From NCBI GenBank assembly GCA_035550515.1, contig DASZOZ010000020.1:1-64000 (forward strand): a stretch of 64,000 nt of DNA, read 5' to 3'. Source of the DNA: DATARH01 sp035550515. GTDB taxonomy: Bacteria > Pseudomonadota > Alphaproteobacteria > ATCC43930 > CGMCC-115725. This document shows positions 14,880-23,617 of this stretch, in pieces. The notes below the pieces were generated by a model. That model saw only the letters and a program-made list of their open reading frames with translations, had not been told where the DNA came from and made no database searches. The position numbers and the translations under genes are program-made. Every line of letters starts with the position of its first letter. Position 1 is the stretch's first letter.

Positions 14880-15111
14880 GCCCGTGCCTCATCGAAATGA
14901 TCCGGCGGCCGCCGTCGCGGGGCGTCCATACGATCACGACAAACCTTCCATAAAGCCAACCGGCCGTGATGAACCGCGACTCTCCCTAATCGCGCCGATC
15001 ATCCGGCAGCGTGACGGCTCTACCGGCGAAAACCCTGTCGGCATCGGCGAAGTCCAGACCCCGCTCGCGCAAGGTCGCCTGACGCTTCGCCTCGTCCCAC
15101 GAGTTTGCCAT
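14839..15111 (-). pseudogene. brnT: BrnT-type toxin gene interrupted by an in-frame TAG
   Basis: Reading from the ATG at 15111 gives MANSWDEAKRQATLRERGLD, then FADADRVFAGRAVTLPDDRRD, then TAG at 14988-14986, then GESRFITAGWLYGRFVVIV, WTPRDGGRRIISMRHG and a tail ending EEYYREQLD with a TGA. This is a full-length BrnT (ribonuclease toxin, about 90 residues), with the family core WDEAK, DFADA, the FITAG segment and RIIS. The conserved Tyr of the D-Y-G-E segment is replaced by amber. It is probably inactive unless suppressed. Confidence 0.85.
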
Positions 15112-15191
15112 TAATGTGGATACAAGAATGTTGCGGTCAAGTCCGCTGCGGTGCGGAGCCGCCGGCCACGACCCGGCCGCGGAAGGGCATC

Positions 15192-16406
15192 ATGCGCTTC
15201 TCTCCCGTCCGGCGGTATACTGCGATGGATGAGACGGACCGCAACAGCACGACACCGGCCATGACCGAAGCCGAACGACGGGCAGCCGGTTGGCTGCGGG
15301 CCTGGGACGGCCAGGGCATCCACCGTACCGGCACCGAAGGCGACAGCGCCGGCGCGACGTGGCTCGCCGACGAAGCCCGGGCGCTGGGCGCTCCGGTGAC
15401 GGTCGAGGAATTCGCCTTCGAGCGCCTCGACCCGGGCATCGCCTATCTGGAAATCGGCGGAGAGCGTATCGACGCGGTGCCGGTCTTCGATGCGCCGGCA
15501 ACCGATGCCGACGGCGTCAGCGGGGCTCTCGGCGCCGGGATTGCCGTGGTCGAGTTGTCGCCGCGCGCGGTGTATAGCGGTGCGTTCCAGCGCTTGCGCC
15601 GCCGGGCGGGGCATTGCGGGCTGGTGGTCGTCTGCCAGGGCGACGCGCCCGGGCTCGGGCTCATCAACGCCGAGGATTTCCGGCGGCCCTACGGTGCGCC
15701 GGCGGTTCATGTCTCCAGCGAGGTGCGCGATCCGGTCCTCGCCGCGGCCCGCGACGGCGCGCCGGCCCGCCTCGTGGCGCACAGCTGCCGTATCCCGGCG
15801 CGCGGCGCCAACGTCGTCGTCGCTCTCCGCGGCACCGACCCGGCGAAACCGCCGCTGGTGGTGATGACCCCGCGCAGCTCATGGTGGCAATCGACCGCCG
15901 AGCGCGGCGGCGGCCTCGTCTGCTGGCTCGAAAGCCTGCGCGCGCTGCTGGCCGCGCCGCCTGCCCGCGACGTCGTCTTCACCGCCAATACCGGGCACGA
16001 GTTGGGCCATCTCGGCCTCGACGATTTTATCGCCCGCCGGCCCGGCTGGGACCAGGGAGGCGCCACGGGAGCCGCCAAAGGAGTCGACTGGCTGCATTAC
16101 GGCGCCAATCTCGGCGCCCGGGGCGGCTGGTTGTCGCTCGTCGCCAATGCCGAGGACCTGCGCCGCCGCGGACTCGCGGCGCTGACCGAAGCCGGCCAGC
16201 CGCCCGACGACATCCCCTGGCCCGTCCAGCCGCCGAGCGGCGAGACCCGCGACATCCACAAGGCCGGCGGCCGCTATCTGACGCTGGTCGCCACCAACCC
16301 GCTTTTTCACCTGCCGCAGGACCGCTGGCCGCACGCGGTTGACGTCTCCGCCGTCGCCCGCATCGCCGATGCCGCGGCCCGGATGACCTTCAGGCTGAGC
16401 CGCTGA
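15192..16406 (+). CDS. M28-like peptidase-fold protein with degenerate metal site
   Basis: About 404 residues. The layout recalls an M28 zinc aminopeptidase with an inserted PA-like domain: ERRAAGWLRAWDGQGIHRTG near the start, a central insert, then ANVVVALRGTD, PPLVVMTPRSSWWQS, RGGGLVCWLESLRALL, RDVVFTANTGHELGHLGL, and a C-terminal DRWPHAVDVSAVARIAD. In active M28 enzymes the strand after PPLVV carries His-x-Asp and the RDVVF strand ends in Glu-Glu. Here these read PRSSW and TGHELG, so at least part of the zinc site is missing. The start is uncertain: 15192 (GGAAGGG upstream) or 15225. Function unknown. Confidence 0.72.
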   Translation: MRFSPVRRYTAMDETDRNSTTPAMTEAERRAAGWLRAWDGQGIHRTGTEGDSAGATWLADEARALGAPVTVEEFAFERLDPGIAYLEIGGERIDAVPVFDAPATDADGVSGALGAGIAVVELSPRAVYSGAFQRLRRRAGHCGLVVVCQGDAPGLGLINAEDFRRPYGAPAVHVSSEVRDPVLAAARDGAPARLVAHSCRIPARGANVVVALRGTDPAKPPLVVMTPRSSWWQSTAERGGGLVCWLESLRALLAAPPARDVVFTANTGHELGHLGLDDFIARRPGWDQGGATGAAKGVDWLHYGANLGARGGWLSLVANAEDLRRRGLAALTEAGQPPDDIPWPVQPPSGETRDIHKAGGRYLTLVATNPLFHLPQDRWPHAVDVSAVARIADAAARMTFRLSR

Positions 16407-16415
16407 GCCGCAAGC

Positions 16416-17378
16416 CTAGTGGTCGAACCCGAACAGCGTCTGCGCGTTGTGGTGCAGCACCTTGTCGGTGACGGTCTGCGGCAGGCCGAGCCGCTCGATA
16501 TAGGCGAAGGTCTCGGTATAGCTCTCCCAAGCCTGCAGCACCGGGTAGTCGCTGCCGGTGACCAGATGGTCTTCGCCGAACGCCTCCAGCGCACAGACGA
16601 ACGCCGCCTTCGAGGCGTAGCACACCGTGTCGTAATAGAATTTCTTGGCGGTGACACTCGGCGCCTCGGCGAGGTTCGGGTGGTCGCGCTGGCCCTGTAT
16701 GTCGAGCCGGTTCAACAGCATCGGGATCGGGCCGCCGAGATGCGGCACGATGAATTTGATGTTCGGGTAACGGTAGGGGATCTGTCGGGCGATCATGTGC
16801 AGCACAAAGGCGGCGTCTTCCAGCGAGGTGCCGACCGAGGCCCAATAATTCCAGTCGTTGATCATCGGCGACTGGATGCCGCTCCCGGCCGGGTGCACGA
16901 ACAGGATCGCGTTGCGCCGGTTCATCTCGGCGTAGATCGGCTCGAACTTCTCGTGGCCGATCGAATCGCCGAGGCAGACGATGTTCATGTTGACCCCGAC
17001 GCAGCCGAGCTCGTCAAAGCCGCGCGCCATCTCCTTGAGGCTGGCGTCGATATGCGGCAGCGGCAGCATCACATAGGACGAGATACGGTCGGGGTGCTTA
17101 TGCGCCAGCTCGGCATAGCCGTCGTTGAGCAGCTTGATCGCGTGCACGCCCTGCGCCTCGTCCGGCAGATAGGGCGGCCAGTGCGGCGACAGCACCTGAC
17201 GCCCGACCCCCGCCGCGTCCATCAGGTCGAGCCGGCCGCTGATGTCTTCCGGCAAGTCGGAGAACGGGTGGCAGGCGAGACCGGTGCGCGTCGGCTTGCC
17301 CACCGGCGGCCAATAGCGGTCGCCCATATAGTCGCTGAAGTCGCGCGGCAGGTAATGCGCGTGGACATCGCAGATCAT
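16416..17378 (-). CDS. Amidohydrolase-family protein (ACMSD-like, amidohydrolase_2)
   Basis: A 320-residue TIM-barrel metal hydrolase of the amidohydrolase_2 group, which includes decarboxylases such as ACMSD and 2-pyrone-type hydrolases. The metal ligands are visible: HAH (His6, His8), FVHPAG, VPHLGGP, and GSDYP with the late Asp. The N-terminus MICDVHAHYLP fits an authentic start. Its ATG overlaps the stop of the upstream Gfo/Idh gene by four bases (ATGA), so the two are translationally coupled. It most likely takes part in a sugar-acid or aromatic-acid catabolic route together with that oxidoreductase. Confidence 0.9.
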   Translation of the reverse strand: MICDVHAHYLPRDFSDYMGDRYWPPVGKPTRTGLACHPFSDLPEDISGRLDLMDAAGVGRQVLSPHWPPYLPDEAQGVHAIKLLNDGYAELAHKHPDRISSYVMLPLPHIDASLKEMARGFDELGCVGVNMNIVCLGDSIGHEKFEPIYAEMNRRNAILFVHPAGSGIQSPMINDWNYWASVGTSLEDAAFVLHMIARQIPYRYPNIKFIVPHLGGPIPMLLNRLDIQGQRDHPNLAEAPSVTAKKFYYDTVCYASKAAFVCALEAFGEDHLVTGSDYPVLQAWESYTETFAYIERLGLPQTVTDKVLHHNAQTLFGFDH

Positions 17379-18664
17379 CGGACCGTCCCTCCCTGAGCCG
17401 CTTCCGCAGCAGTGGTGACATGGTATTTTGCGAGCAAATTGGCCCGTTCTTCCGCGGTCAGCCCTTGGCGCTGCTCGATGCGGGCGAGGAATCCCTTGGT
17501 CAGCTCGCGGAAATGCGCGTCATGGCCGATCCGCAACGCATCGGGAATGACGACCCGCCACTCCCGCGCGCGCCGCTCCAACCCGAGCCCCGGATAAGTC
17601 TCGGCCAGCGCCGCGACGCGCCGTTCCAGCGCCGCCGCGACATCCGCCAGCGGTACGAGGTAGAGCTGCGGCCGCCAGCCCTCGTCGGGCCCGTGCCGCA
17701 GCTCGATGCGGGCGCGGCTGCCGCGCCAGGTCTCGGTATGCGTATCGCCGCCGCCGACCGGCTCCAGCCATTCCCACACCATGTCGAGCCCGACATGGAC
17801 GCCGCGCACCGCGTAGTCGAGATGCGCGTTGCACTGATAGGCGAGCGTATCGCCGGCGACCGCAGCGGCGAGATAGGCCGGCCAGTCCGTCATGCCCGTC
17901 ACCTGGCGGAATTGCCCGAGGTCCAGCATTACCGGCCAGCGCCGCACCGCCCCGATTGTGACGTCGTGCCGGTAATCGAGCGCGGTCTCCGGGAACAGTG
18001 TGCCGTGCACCCGGTCGACCAGATGCGTGCCGATATCGGCGAGCGCATCGCCCTGCTGGGCGATGTCGAAATACCAGGGCGGGCGCGGATTGGGCATGCC
18101 GGAGACGACCTTCATCAGATGATGCAGGCTGGTCATCGCGACGCCCGGCTCGGCCGCGGTGCCGGGCAGCTGCTCGCCGAAAATCTCGCGGTCGGCGTGC
18201 AGCAAGCGGGTCAGCGCGCGGGTGACCTCCTGCCGCCCGCCCATCATGTCCTGGACGACGAGCCCCTTCGCCATCGCCGCGTCGAGCACCGCCGCCAGCT
18301 CCGGCAATTGGCTGCGGCGAATGATCATCGGTTTGTCGGCGAGCACGTGCAGCCCGGCCTCGACCGCCCGCGCCGCCATGCCGATCTTCTGGTGATTGCG
18401 TCCGGCGAAGATCGCCGCGTCGCCCGCCTTGTCACGCGCCATGCGGTCGAGAAAGTCGCCGCCGGCACGGATGTCGAGCTGCCACGCCGTCGGCGCCGCG
18501 GCACGCGTGTTGAACCGCGCGATCCGCGTCAGGTAGTCGGCCAGGTCGAGCCCGACCGGCGCATAGACCTGCACCCGCTCGCTGACGTTCGGGTACATCT
18601 CCTGCTGCGCCAGCGCCGCGTGGAAATGCCCCGGATCGACGACGATGAGGCCAAGCTTCGGCAT
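17375..18664 (-). CDS. Gfo/Idh/MocA-type oxidoreductase with putative oxidoreductase C-terminal domain
   Basis: A 429-residue protein of the Gfo/Idh/MocA superfamily, with an N-terminal NAD(P)-binding Rossmann domain (MPKLGLIVVDPGHFHAALAQ, AIFAGRNHQKIGMAARAVEAGLHVLADKPMII), where LADKP is the usual EKP-type catalytic segment. The C-terminal half, about 230 residues, has DIGTHLVDRVHGTLFPE and resembles the putative oxidoreductase C domain. It would act on a sugar or polyol derivative in the cytoplasm. It is coupled to the amidohydrolase and divergent from the enolase-superfamily gene across 110 bases, a probable shared promoter region. Confidence 0.83.
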   Translation of the reverse strand: MPKLGLIVVDPGHFHAALAQQEMYPNVSERVQVYAPVGLDLADYLTRIARFNTRAAAPTAWQLDIRAGGDFLDRMARDKAGDAAIFAGRNHQKIGMAARAVEAGLHVLADKPMIIRRSQLPELAAVLDAAMAKGLVVQDMMGGRQEVTRALTRLLHADREIFGEQLPGTAAEPGVAMTSLHHLMKVVSGMPNPRPPWYFDIAQQGDALADIGTHLVDRVHGTLFPETALDYRHDVTIGAVRRWPVMLDLGQFRQVTGMTDWPAYLAAAVAGDTLAYQCNAHLDYAVRGVHVGLDMVWEWLEPVGGGDTHTETWRGSRARIELRHGPDEGWRPQLYLVPLADVAAALERRVAALAETYPGLGLERRAREWRVVIPDALRIGHDAHFRELTKGFLARIEQRQGLTAEERANLLAKYHVTTAAEAAQGGTVR

Positions 18665-18774
18665 CCGTCCCCCCTGTCGTTGCCGCCAGTCTGCGGACAG
18701 GTGCTGCCGGACGCAATGTCCCGATCGGCGCGCGGCGCTAATGTGTGGTTTCCGCCGAGAACAGGAGGATGTGC

Positions 18775-19977
18775 ATGAAAGTCACGGGCCTTGAGGTGCT
18801 GCGCGCCGATGCCGGCTGGCGCAACTACTATTTCCTGAAGCTCACCACCGATGACGGGATCACCGGCTGGAGCGAGTTCGACGAAGGGTTCGGCTCGCCC
18901 GGCATCTCCGCGGTCATCGAGCGGCTCGGCCCCAAGGTCGTCGGCGAGGATGCGATGAACCATGAGCGCATCTTCGCCGCGCTTTACGCCACTACCCGGC
19001 CCGCCGCCGGCGGCGTGGTCGCCGAGGGGCTCGGCGCCATCGAGAACGCCCTGCTCGACGCCAAGGCTAAGGCGCTCGGCGTGCCGTGCCATGCGCTGCT
19101 CGGCGGCAAGCTGCGTGACAAGGTCCGCGTGTACTGGTCGCACTGCGCGACCTGGCGGATCAACCATCCGCATCTCTTCAAGCCGGCGATCACCGACCTC
19201 GACGGCGTCAAGAAGATCGGCGCCGAGGTCAGGGAGCGCGGCTTCACCGGGCTCAAGACCAATATCTTCCTGCACGACCGGAAGCCGTTGCACGGCTGGC
19301 GGCCGGGTTTCGGCGTGCCCTTCTATCCGGAGCTCAATGTCGAGAAACGGGTGCTGCGCAACCTGCGCACCCATCTCGAAGCGATCCGCGACGGCGCCGG
19401 CCCCGATGTCGACCTGCTGCTCGACCTCAACTTCAACGCCAAGACCGAGGGCTATCTCAAAATCCTGCGCGAGATCGCCGATATCGACATGTTCTGGGTC
19501 GAGATCGACAGCGACAACGCCGAGGCGCTCGCCTATATCCGCGGCCGCAGCCCGCATCCCGTCTCGTCCTGCGAGACGCTGCTGGGGATGCGCGAATTCC
19601 TGCCCTATTTCCGCGCCCAGTCGATGGATGTCGCGATCGTCGACGCGGTGTGGAACGGCGTCTGGCAATCGATGAAGATCGCCGCCGCGGCCGAGGCGTT
19701 CGAGGTCAACATCGCGCCGCATAACTTCTACGGCCACCTCGCGTCGTTCATGAATTTGCACTTCGCGGCCGCGGTGCCGAACCTGCGGATCATGGAGATC
19801 GACGTCGACCGCCTCGAATGGGACCACGAACTGTTCACCCACGAGCCGGTCTTCGAGGACGGCTGCCTCACCGTCCCTGACCGCCCCGGCTGGGGCTGCG
19901 AGCCCAACGAGGACGCCATCCGCGCCCATCCGCCCAAAGCGGCCGGCGGGCTGATCGGCTACCGGCAGCCGACCTAG
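18775..19977 (+). CDS. Mandelate racemase/muconate lactonizing enzyme family protein (enolase superfamily)
   Basis: A 400-residue enolase-superfamily enzyme. Mg2+ ligands are spaced as expected: Asp217 (LLLDLNFN), Glu243 (FWVEID) and Glu267 (SSCETL). A likely catalytic Lys is Lys161 in FTGLKTNIF, and His316 is in IAPHNFYGH. This pattern is closest to sugar-acid dehydratases or racemases of the mandelate racemase subgroup. The start at 18775 has AGGAGG six bases upstream, so the earlier in-frame codons from 18745 are not used. It faces away from the Gfo/Idh and amidohydrolase pair, and together they could process one acid-sugar substrate (inference). Confidence 0.92.
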   Translation: MKVTGLEVLRADAGWRNYYFLKLTTDDGITGWSEFDEGFGSPGISAVIERLGPKVVGEDAMNHERIFAALYATTRPAAGGVVAEGLGAIENALLDAKAKALGVPCHALLGGKLRDKVRVYWSHCATWRINHPHLFKPAITDLDGVKKIGAEVRERGFTGLKTNIFLHDRKPLHGWRPGFGVPFYPELNVEKRVLRNLRTHLEAIRDGAGPDVDLLLDLNFNAKTEGYLKILREIADIDMFWVEIDSDNAEALAYIRGRSPHPVSSCETLLGMREFLPYFRAQSMDVAIVDAVWNGVWQSMKIAAAAEAFEVNIAPHNFYGHLASFMNLHFAAAVPNLRIMEIDVDRLEWDHELFTHEPVFEDGCLTVPDRPGWGCEPNEDAIRAHPPKAAGGLIGYRQPT

Positions 19978-19994
19978 CCCTCCCCCGCGGCCGC

Positions 19995-20615
19995 TTACGG
20001 GAACGGCTCGCGGCGGACGTTGAAGGCGATCGAAATCCGCGTCCCCGTGCCGCGATGCGGCGGCACGGCGTGCGGCACATAGCTGGGGAACAGGACCATC
20101 AGCCCCGGCTGCGGCTTGAACAGCACGTTCGCGGTTGACAGCTCCGGGAAGAACAGGTTGGCCCGTCCCGGATTGGGATCGTAAAGCTGGAGCGCGGCGC
20201 CGTCGCCGGCCGCGTCGCCGGAATCGACGTAATACACCCCTGACCACGTCGCGCCGGGATGCGTGTGCAGCTGGTTGTAGTCGCCGGTGCGGTTGACGTT
20301 CGCCCAGGCGCTGAGCACCCAGTTCAGCGGCGCCGGCGGGCGGCCGAATTCGGCATGGAGGCGCCGTGCCGCTTCCTCGACCACCGCGTGCATATGGCCG
20401 ATCAGCCGTCTGCCAGCCTCGCTGCAAAATTCGAGCAGTCCGGTTTCCGAATGCCAGCCGCCGAAATTGCTCCGGCCCTCGCCCGGCCGCCCGGCTTCGT
20501 GCGCGAGGATCGCCTCGCGCAGCAGCGGGTTCAGTTCGGGTGCATCGGCCCAGATATGCGACAGCAAGGGCGTCGCGAACAGGTTGACCGACCGTGCGCC
20601 CGCCAGCGCGTGCAT
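19995..20615 (-). CDS. Putative 2OG-Fe(II) oxygenase (TIGR02466-like)
   Basis: A 206-residue small double-stranded beta-helix oxygenase resembling the TIGR02466 group found in marine and soil bacteria. It begins VNLFATPLLSHIW, has RSNFGGWHSETGLL, AWANVNRTGDYNQLHTHPGATWSGVYYV with histidines 117 and 119, ALQLYDPN, and the C-terminal SYVPHAVPPHRG with His181 and Arg192 positioned to bind iron and 2OG. Its substrate is not known for this family. The dehalogenase gene lies immediately upstream in the same direction (22 bases), so the two may be co-expressed. Confidence 0.85.
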   Translation of the reverse strand: MHALAGARSVNLFATPLLSHIWADAPELNPLLREAILAHEAGRPGEGRSNFGGWHSETGLLEFCSEAGRRLIGHMHAVVEEAARRLHAEFGRPPAPLNWVLSAWANVNRTGDYNQLHTHPGATWSGVYYVDSGDAAGDGAALQLYDPNPGRANLFFPELSTANVLFKPQPGLMVLFPSYVPHAVPPHRGTGTRISIAFNVRREPFP

Positions 20616-20637
20616 CGGCGTGCGGTCTTCCCGGACC

Positions 20638-21354
20638 CTAGCACCCCAACTGCGTCGCCAGATCCTCGAAGCTCTCGGCGACGTAGGTGAAATCGTGCTC
20701 GGCCTTGAAGTCGCGGCTCTGTTTCGCGCCGTGCTCGTAGGGGCGGTTGACGTAGGCGGTCTTCATGCCGTGCTTTGCCGCGTTCGCGAGGTCGTTGTTG
20801 TGCGCCGCTGTCATCATCACCGCGCCCGGATCGCCCGACCCGAGGAATTCGATCGCCGATTGGTACATCGCCGCGTCGGGCTTGTAGGCCCGGACCAGGT
20901 CGGAGCCGAGCACCGTGTCCCACGGCAGCCCGCAATGCTTCGCCATGTCGGTCAACAGCCGCACCGTGCCGTTCGACAGCGTCGCGATGATGTATTTCTT
21001 TTTGATGCGGGTGAGGCCGGGCACCGAATCGGGCCACGGCTTGAGCCGGTGCCAGGTCAGGTTGAACCAGACCTTGTCTTCTTCCGAAAGCTTGCCGGCG
21101 ATGCCGAATTTGTCGAGCAGCTGGTCGAGCGCCATGCGGTGCAGCGCGTCGAGGTTGGTCCACGGCAGGTCGCCGGTCCGCACCTTGTTCATCGACGGCG
21201 CGTAGAGCCCGCGCCATTGGTCGGCGAATTCCTGCCAGTCCACGCCGGAAATGCCGTTCTTCCGGCCGAGCGTCTCGCCGTCGGCGGTGACCGCCCCGCG
21301 CCAATCGACCACCGTGCCGAACACGTCATGCACCAGCGCCTTGATCTCGCTCAT
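20638..21354 (-). CDS. Haloacid dehalogenase type II (HAD superfamily)
   Basis: A 238-residue HAD hydrolase of the (S)-2-haloacid dehalogenase type II group, hydrolysing the C-halogen bond through an aspartyl ester. Motif I reads VHDVFGTVVDW with the nucleophile Asp10, motif II is TLSNGT, the Lys motif is AYKPD, and the final motif region is AAHNNDLANAAKHGMK. The cap domain lies between residues 20 and 90. The start at 21354 is the MSEIK methionine; 22 further codons upstream are open but unlike the family. The segment around motif III lacks one of the usual acidic residues, so a general HAD phosphatase is less likely than a dehalogenase. Confidence 0.87.
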   Translation of the reverse strand: MSEIKALVHDVFGTVVDWRGAVTADGETLGRKNGISGVDWQEFADQWRGLYAPSMNKVRTGDLPWTNLDALHRMALDQLLDKFGIAGKLSEEDKVWFNLTWHRLKPWPDSVPGLTRIKKKYIIATLSNGTVRLLTDMAKHCGLPWDTVLGSDLVRAYKPDAAMYQSAIEFLGSGDPGAVMMTAAHNNDLANAAKHGMKTAYVNRPYEHGAKQSRDFKAEHDFTYVAESFEDLATQLGC

Positions 21355-21503
21355 CCGCGGCTCTCCTTGCTCGCTATCGTCGCAGCATCGGGCGCGGCCG
21401 GCACGCTGTAAAGCAAGCAATCGACCATCGGTCGATCGCCAACCCCACCCGTTGGTGCCGGCGTGCTATCGTCTCGGCTGCCGCTGGCAAGCCTGGATGA
21501 ACC

Positions 21504-22304
21504 ATGCCGAACCCCGAACATTGGCTGCGGCACAGCCGAATGTCAGACCTGGGCGCCTATATCGATGCGGTTGGCGCGTTGCCCGCCGACATCCGGGGCC
21601 TCGCCGGGATCGTCCAAGGCATCCTGGTGCACGAGGCGTGGCTCGGCGCCTACGATTTGGACGAGCGTGACTATCGCAATGTTGCGCGGGCGACGCTGCC
21701 TGCTGCGGAACGGTTGAGCCGCGTATTCGAGCGTGATTCACGGCCTCTGCAATGCCGGCGGCGGCCGGATCGGCGCGAGGTCACAACCTGCCAGGATTTC
21801 GCGCTGCTGTTGTGCGCTTTTTTTCGCAGCAAGCAAATCCCGTCGCGGGTGCGCTGCGGGTTCGCGGCCTACTTCGGGAAGCCCTGGGAAGATCACTGGG
21901 TTTGCGAGTATTGGGACCGACAGGGGCGGCAATGGCGTTTGTGCGACCCACAACTGGATGACGTGCTGAGGGAACGGTGCGTGATCGGGTTTGACCCGAT
22001 CGCTGTTCCCTGTAATGCCTTTATGCTTGCCGGCCAAGCCTGGCTGGCATGTCGCGATGCCAAAGCCGATCCCGGCGATTTTGGCCACGGCGACGTGACG
22101 GGCGCGTGGTTCGTGAAAATCAATGTGGTCCGCGACCACTACGCGGTGAACAACCGGGAAACCTCGGCGTGGGATAGCTGGCGCGCGGCGCCCTCGTCCC
22201 GGCGTGTCGTGAGCGAGCGCGAGACAGTGCTTCTCGATGATTTAGCCGCCCGTCCCGATCAGGAGCTTATCGACATCACGCCCGATTGGCGCGAAGGCGC
22301 GTGA
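21504..22304 (+). CDS. Transglutaminase-like domain protein
   Basis: A 266-residue protein with a transglutaminase-like (papain-fold) core. The catalytic Cys96 is in TTCQDFALLLCAFFRSK, His131 in WEDHWVCEYW and Asp148 in RLCDPQLDD, in the order and spacing usual for the fold. The N-terminal 80 residues and the C-terminal 80 residues have no motif I recognise. No signal peptide is visible. Members of this superfamily act as proteases, amidases or peptide-crosslinking enzymes. The leader before the ATG is weak, so the start is somewhat uncertain. It stands alone between a convergent dehalogenase and an aminotransferase. Confidence 0.75.
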   Translation: MPNPEHWLRHSRMSDLGAYIDAVGALPADIRGLAGIVQGILVHEAWLGAYDLDERDYRNVARATLPAAERLSRVFERDSRPLQCRRRPDRREVTTCQDFALLLCAFFRSKQIPSRVRCGFAAYFGKPWEDHWVCEYWDRQGRQWRLCDPQLDDVLRERCVIGFDPIAVPCNAFMLAGQAWLACRDAKADPGDFGHGDVTGAWFVKINVVRDHYAVNNRETSAWDSWRAAPSSRRVVSERETVLLDDLAARPDQELIDITPDWREGA

Positions 22305-22389
22305 GATCGCCACATGGCGCATCCGCGCTCGCAAATACGGCCTGCGGCGTTTACAATTGCCGACTCGACCATCCAGCAACAGAACCGCC

Positions 22390-23616
22390 ATGCCCGAAGA
22401 ATTCTATCGCATCAAGCGCCTGCCCCCCTACGTCTTCGCGGAAGTCAACGCGCTGAAGGCGGCGGGGCGAGCCGCCGGGCGCGATGTGATCGATCTCGGC
22501 ATGGGCAACCCCGACGGCGCCACGCCGCCGCATATCGTCCAGAAGCTGATCGAGGCGGTGCAGAACCCCAAGACGCATGGGTACTCCGCCTCGAAAGGCA
22601 TCCCCGGCCTGCGCCGCGCCTATGCCGGCTATTACGCGCGGCGCTTCAATGTCGAGCTCGATCCCGAGCGCGAAGTGGTGGTCACGCTCGGCTCGAAGGA
22701 GGGTTTCGCCAACCTCGCCCAGGCGATCACGACGCCGGGCGATACGGTGATCGTGCCGAACCCGAGCTACCCGATCCATTCCTTCGGCTTCATCATGGCC
22801 GGCGCCGCGGTGCGGCATGTGCCGATCGGCCCGGGCGTCGATTTCCTCGACGAACTGAAAAAGGCGGTGCGCCACTCGATCCCGGCGCCGCTGGCGATCG
22901 TGCTCAACTTCCCGGCCAACCCGACGGCAATGACCGTCGACCTCGACTTCTACGGCGAGATCGTCGATTTCTGCCGCCATCACAACATCTGGGTGCTTTC
23001 CGACCTCGCCTACGCGGAAATCTATTTCGACGACAAGCCGCCGCCGTCTATCTTCGAGGTGCCGGGTGCCAAGGAGATTGCCGTCGAGTTCACCTCGCTG
23101 TCGAAGACCTATTCGATGGCCGGTTGGCGGATCGGCTTCGCGGTCGGCAATCAGCGGCTGATCGCCGCGCTGACCCGGGTCAAGTCCTATCTCGATTACG
23201 GCGCCTTTACGCCGATCCAGGTCGCCGCGACCGCCGCGCTCAACGGCCCGCAGGACTGCATCGCCGATATCCGCGAGCGCTACAAGGCGCGCCGCGACGT
23301 GCTGGTCGACGGGCTGCGGCTCGCCGGCTGGGATATCCCGGCGCCGCCGGCGACGATGTTCGCCTGGGCGCCGGTGCCGGAGGAATTCAAAGGTCTCGGC
23401 AGCCTCGCCTTTTCCAAGCTGCTGCTGGAGCGCGCGAATGTGGCGGTCTCGCCCGGCGTCGGGTTTGGCGAGCACGGCGAAGGCTTTGTGCGCATCGCCC
23501 TGGTCGAGAACCGCCAGCGGCTGCGCCAGGCGACCCGCAACATCAAGGCCTTCCTCGCCGGGCGCAACGACACCGCCGATCTCCGCCGCGCCCAAAGGAT
23601 GCAGGCGGCGAAATAG
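22390..23616 (+). CDS. PLP-dependent class I/II aminotransferase (LL-DAP aminotransferase/AlaC-like)
   Basis: A 408-residue fold-type I aminotransferase resembling the LL-diaminopimelate aminotransferase/AlaC branch. It has RIKRLPPYVFAEVNALK, IDLGMGNPDGATP, SKGIPGLRRAYAGYY, NFPANPTA, Asp205 and Tyr208 contacting the cofactor, and the Schiff-base Lys239 in SLSKTYSMAGWRIGF. It moves an amino group between an amino acid (alanine, glutamate, aspartate or diaminopimelate) and a keto acid in the cytoplasm. The start at 22390 is the MPEEF methionine. Neighbours are a transglutaminase-like gene and vapBC, so context does not narrow the substrate. Confidence 0.93.
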   Translation: MPEEFYRIKRLPPYVFAEVNALKAAGRAAGRDVIDLGMGNPDGATPPHIVQKLIEAVQNPKTHGYSASKGIPGLRRAYAGYYARRFNVELDPEREVVVTLGSKEGFANLAQAITTPGDTVIVPNPSYPIHSFGFIMAGAAVRHVPIGPGVDFLDELKKAVRHSIPAPLAIVLNFPANPTAMTVDLDFYGEIVDFCRHHNIWVLSDLAYAEIYFDDKPPPSIFEVPGAKEIAVEFTSLSKTYSMAGWRIGFAVGNQRLIAALTRVKSYLDYGAFTPIQVAATAALNGPQDCIADIRERYKARRDVLVDGLRLAGWDIPAPPATMFAWAPVPEEFKGLGSLAFSKLLLERANVAVSPGVGFGEHGEGFVRIALVENRQRLRQATRNIKAFLAGRNDTADLRRAQRMQAAK

Positions 23617-23617
23617 G

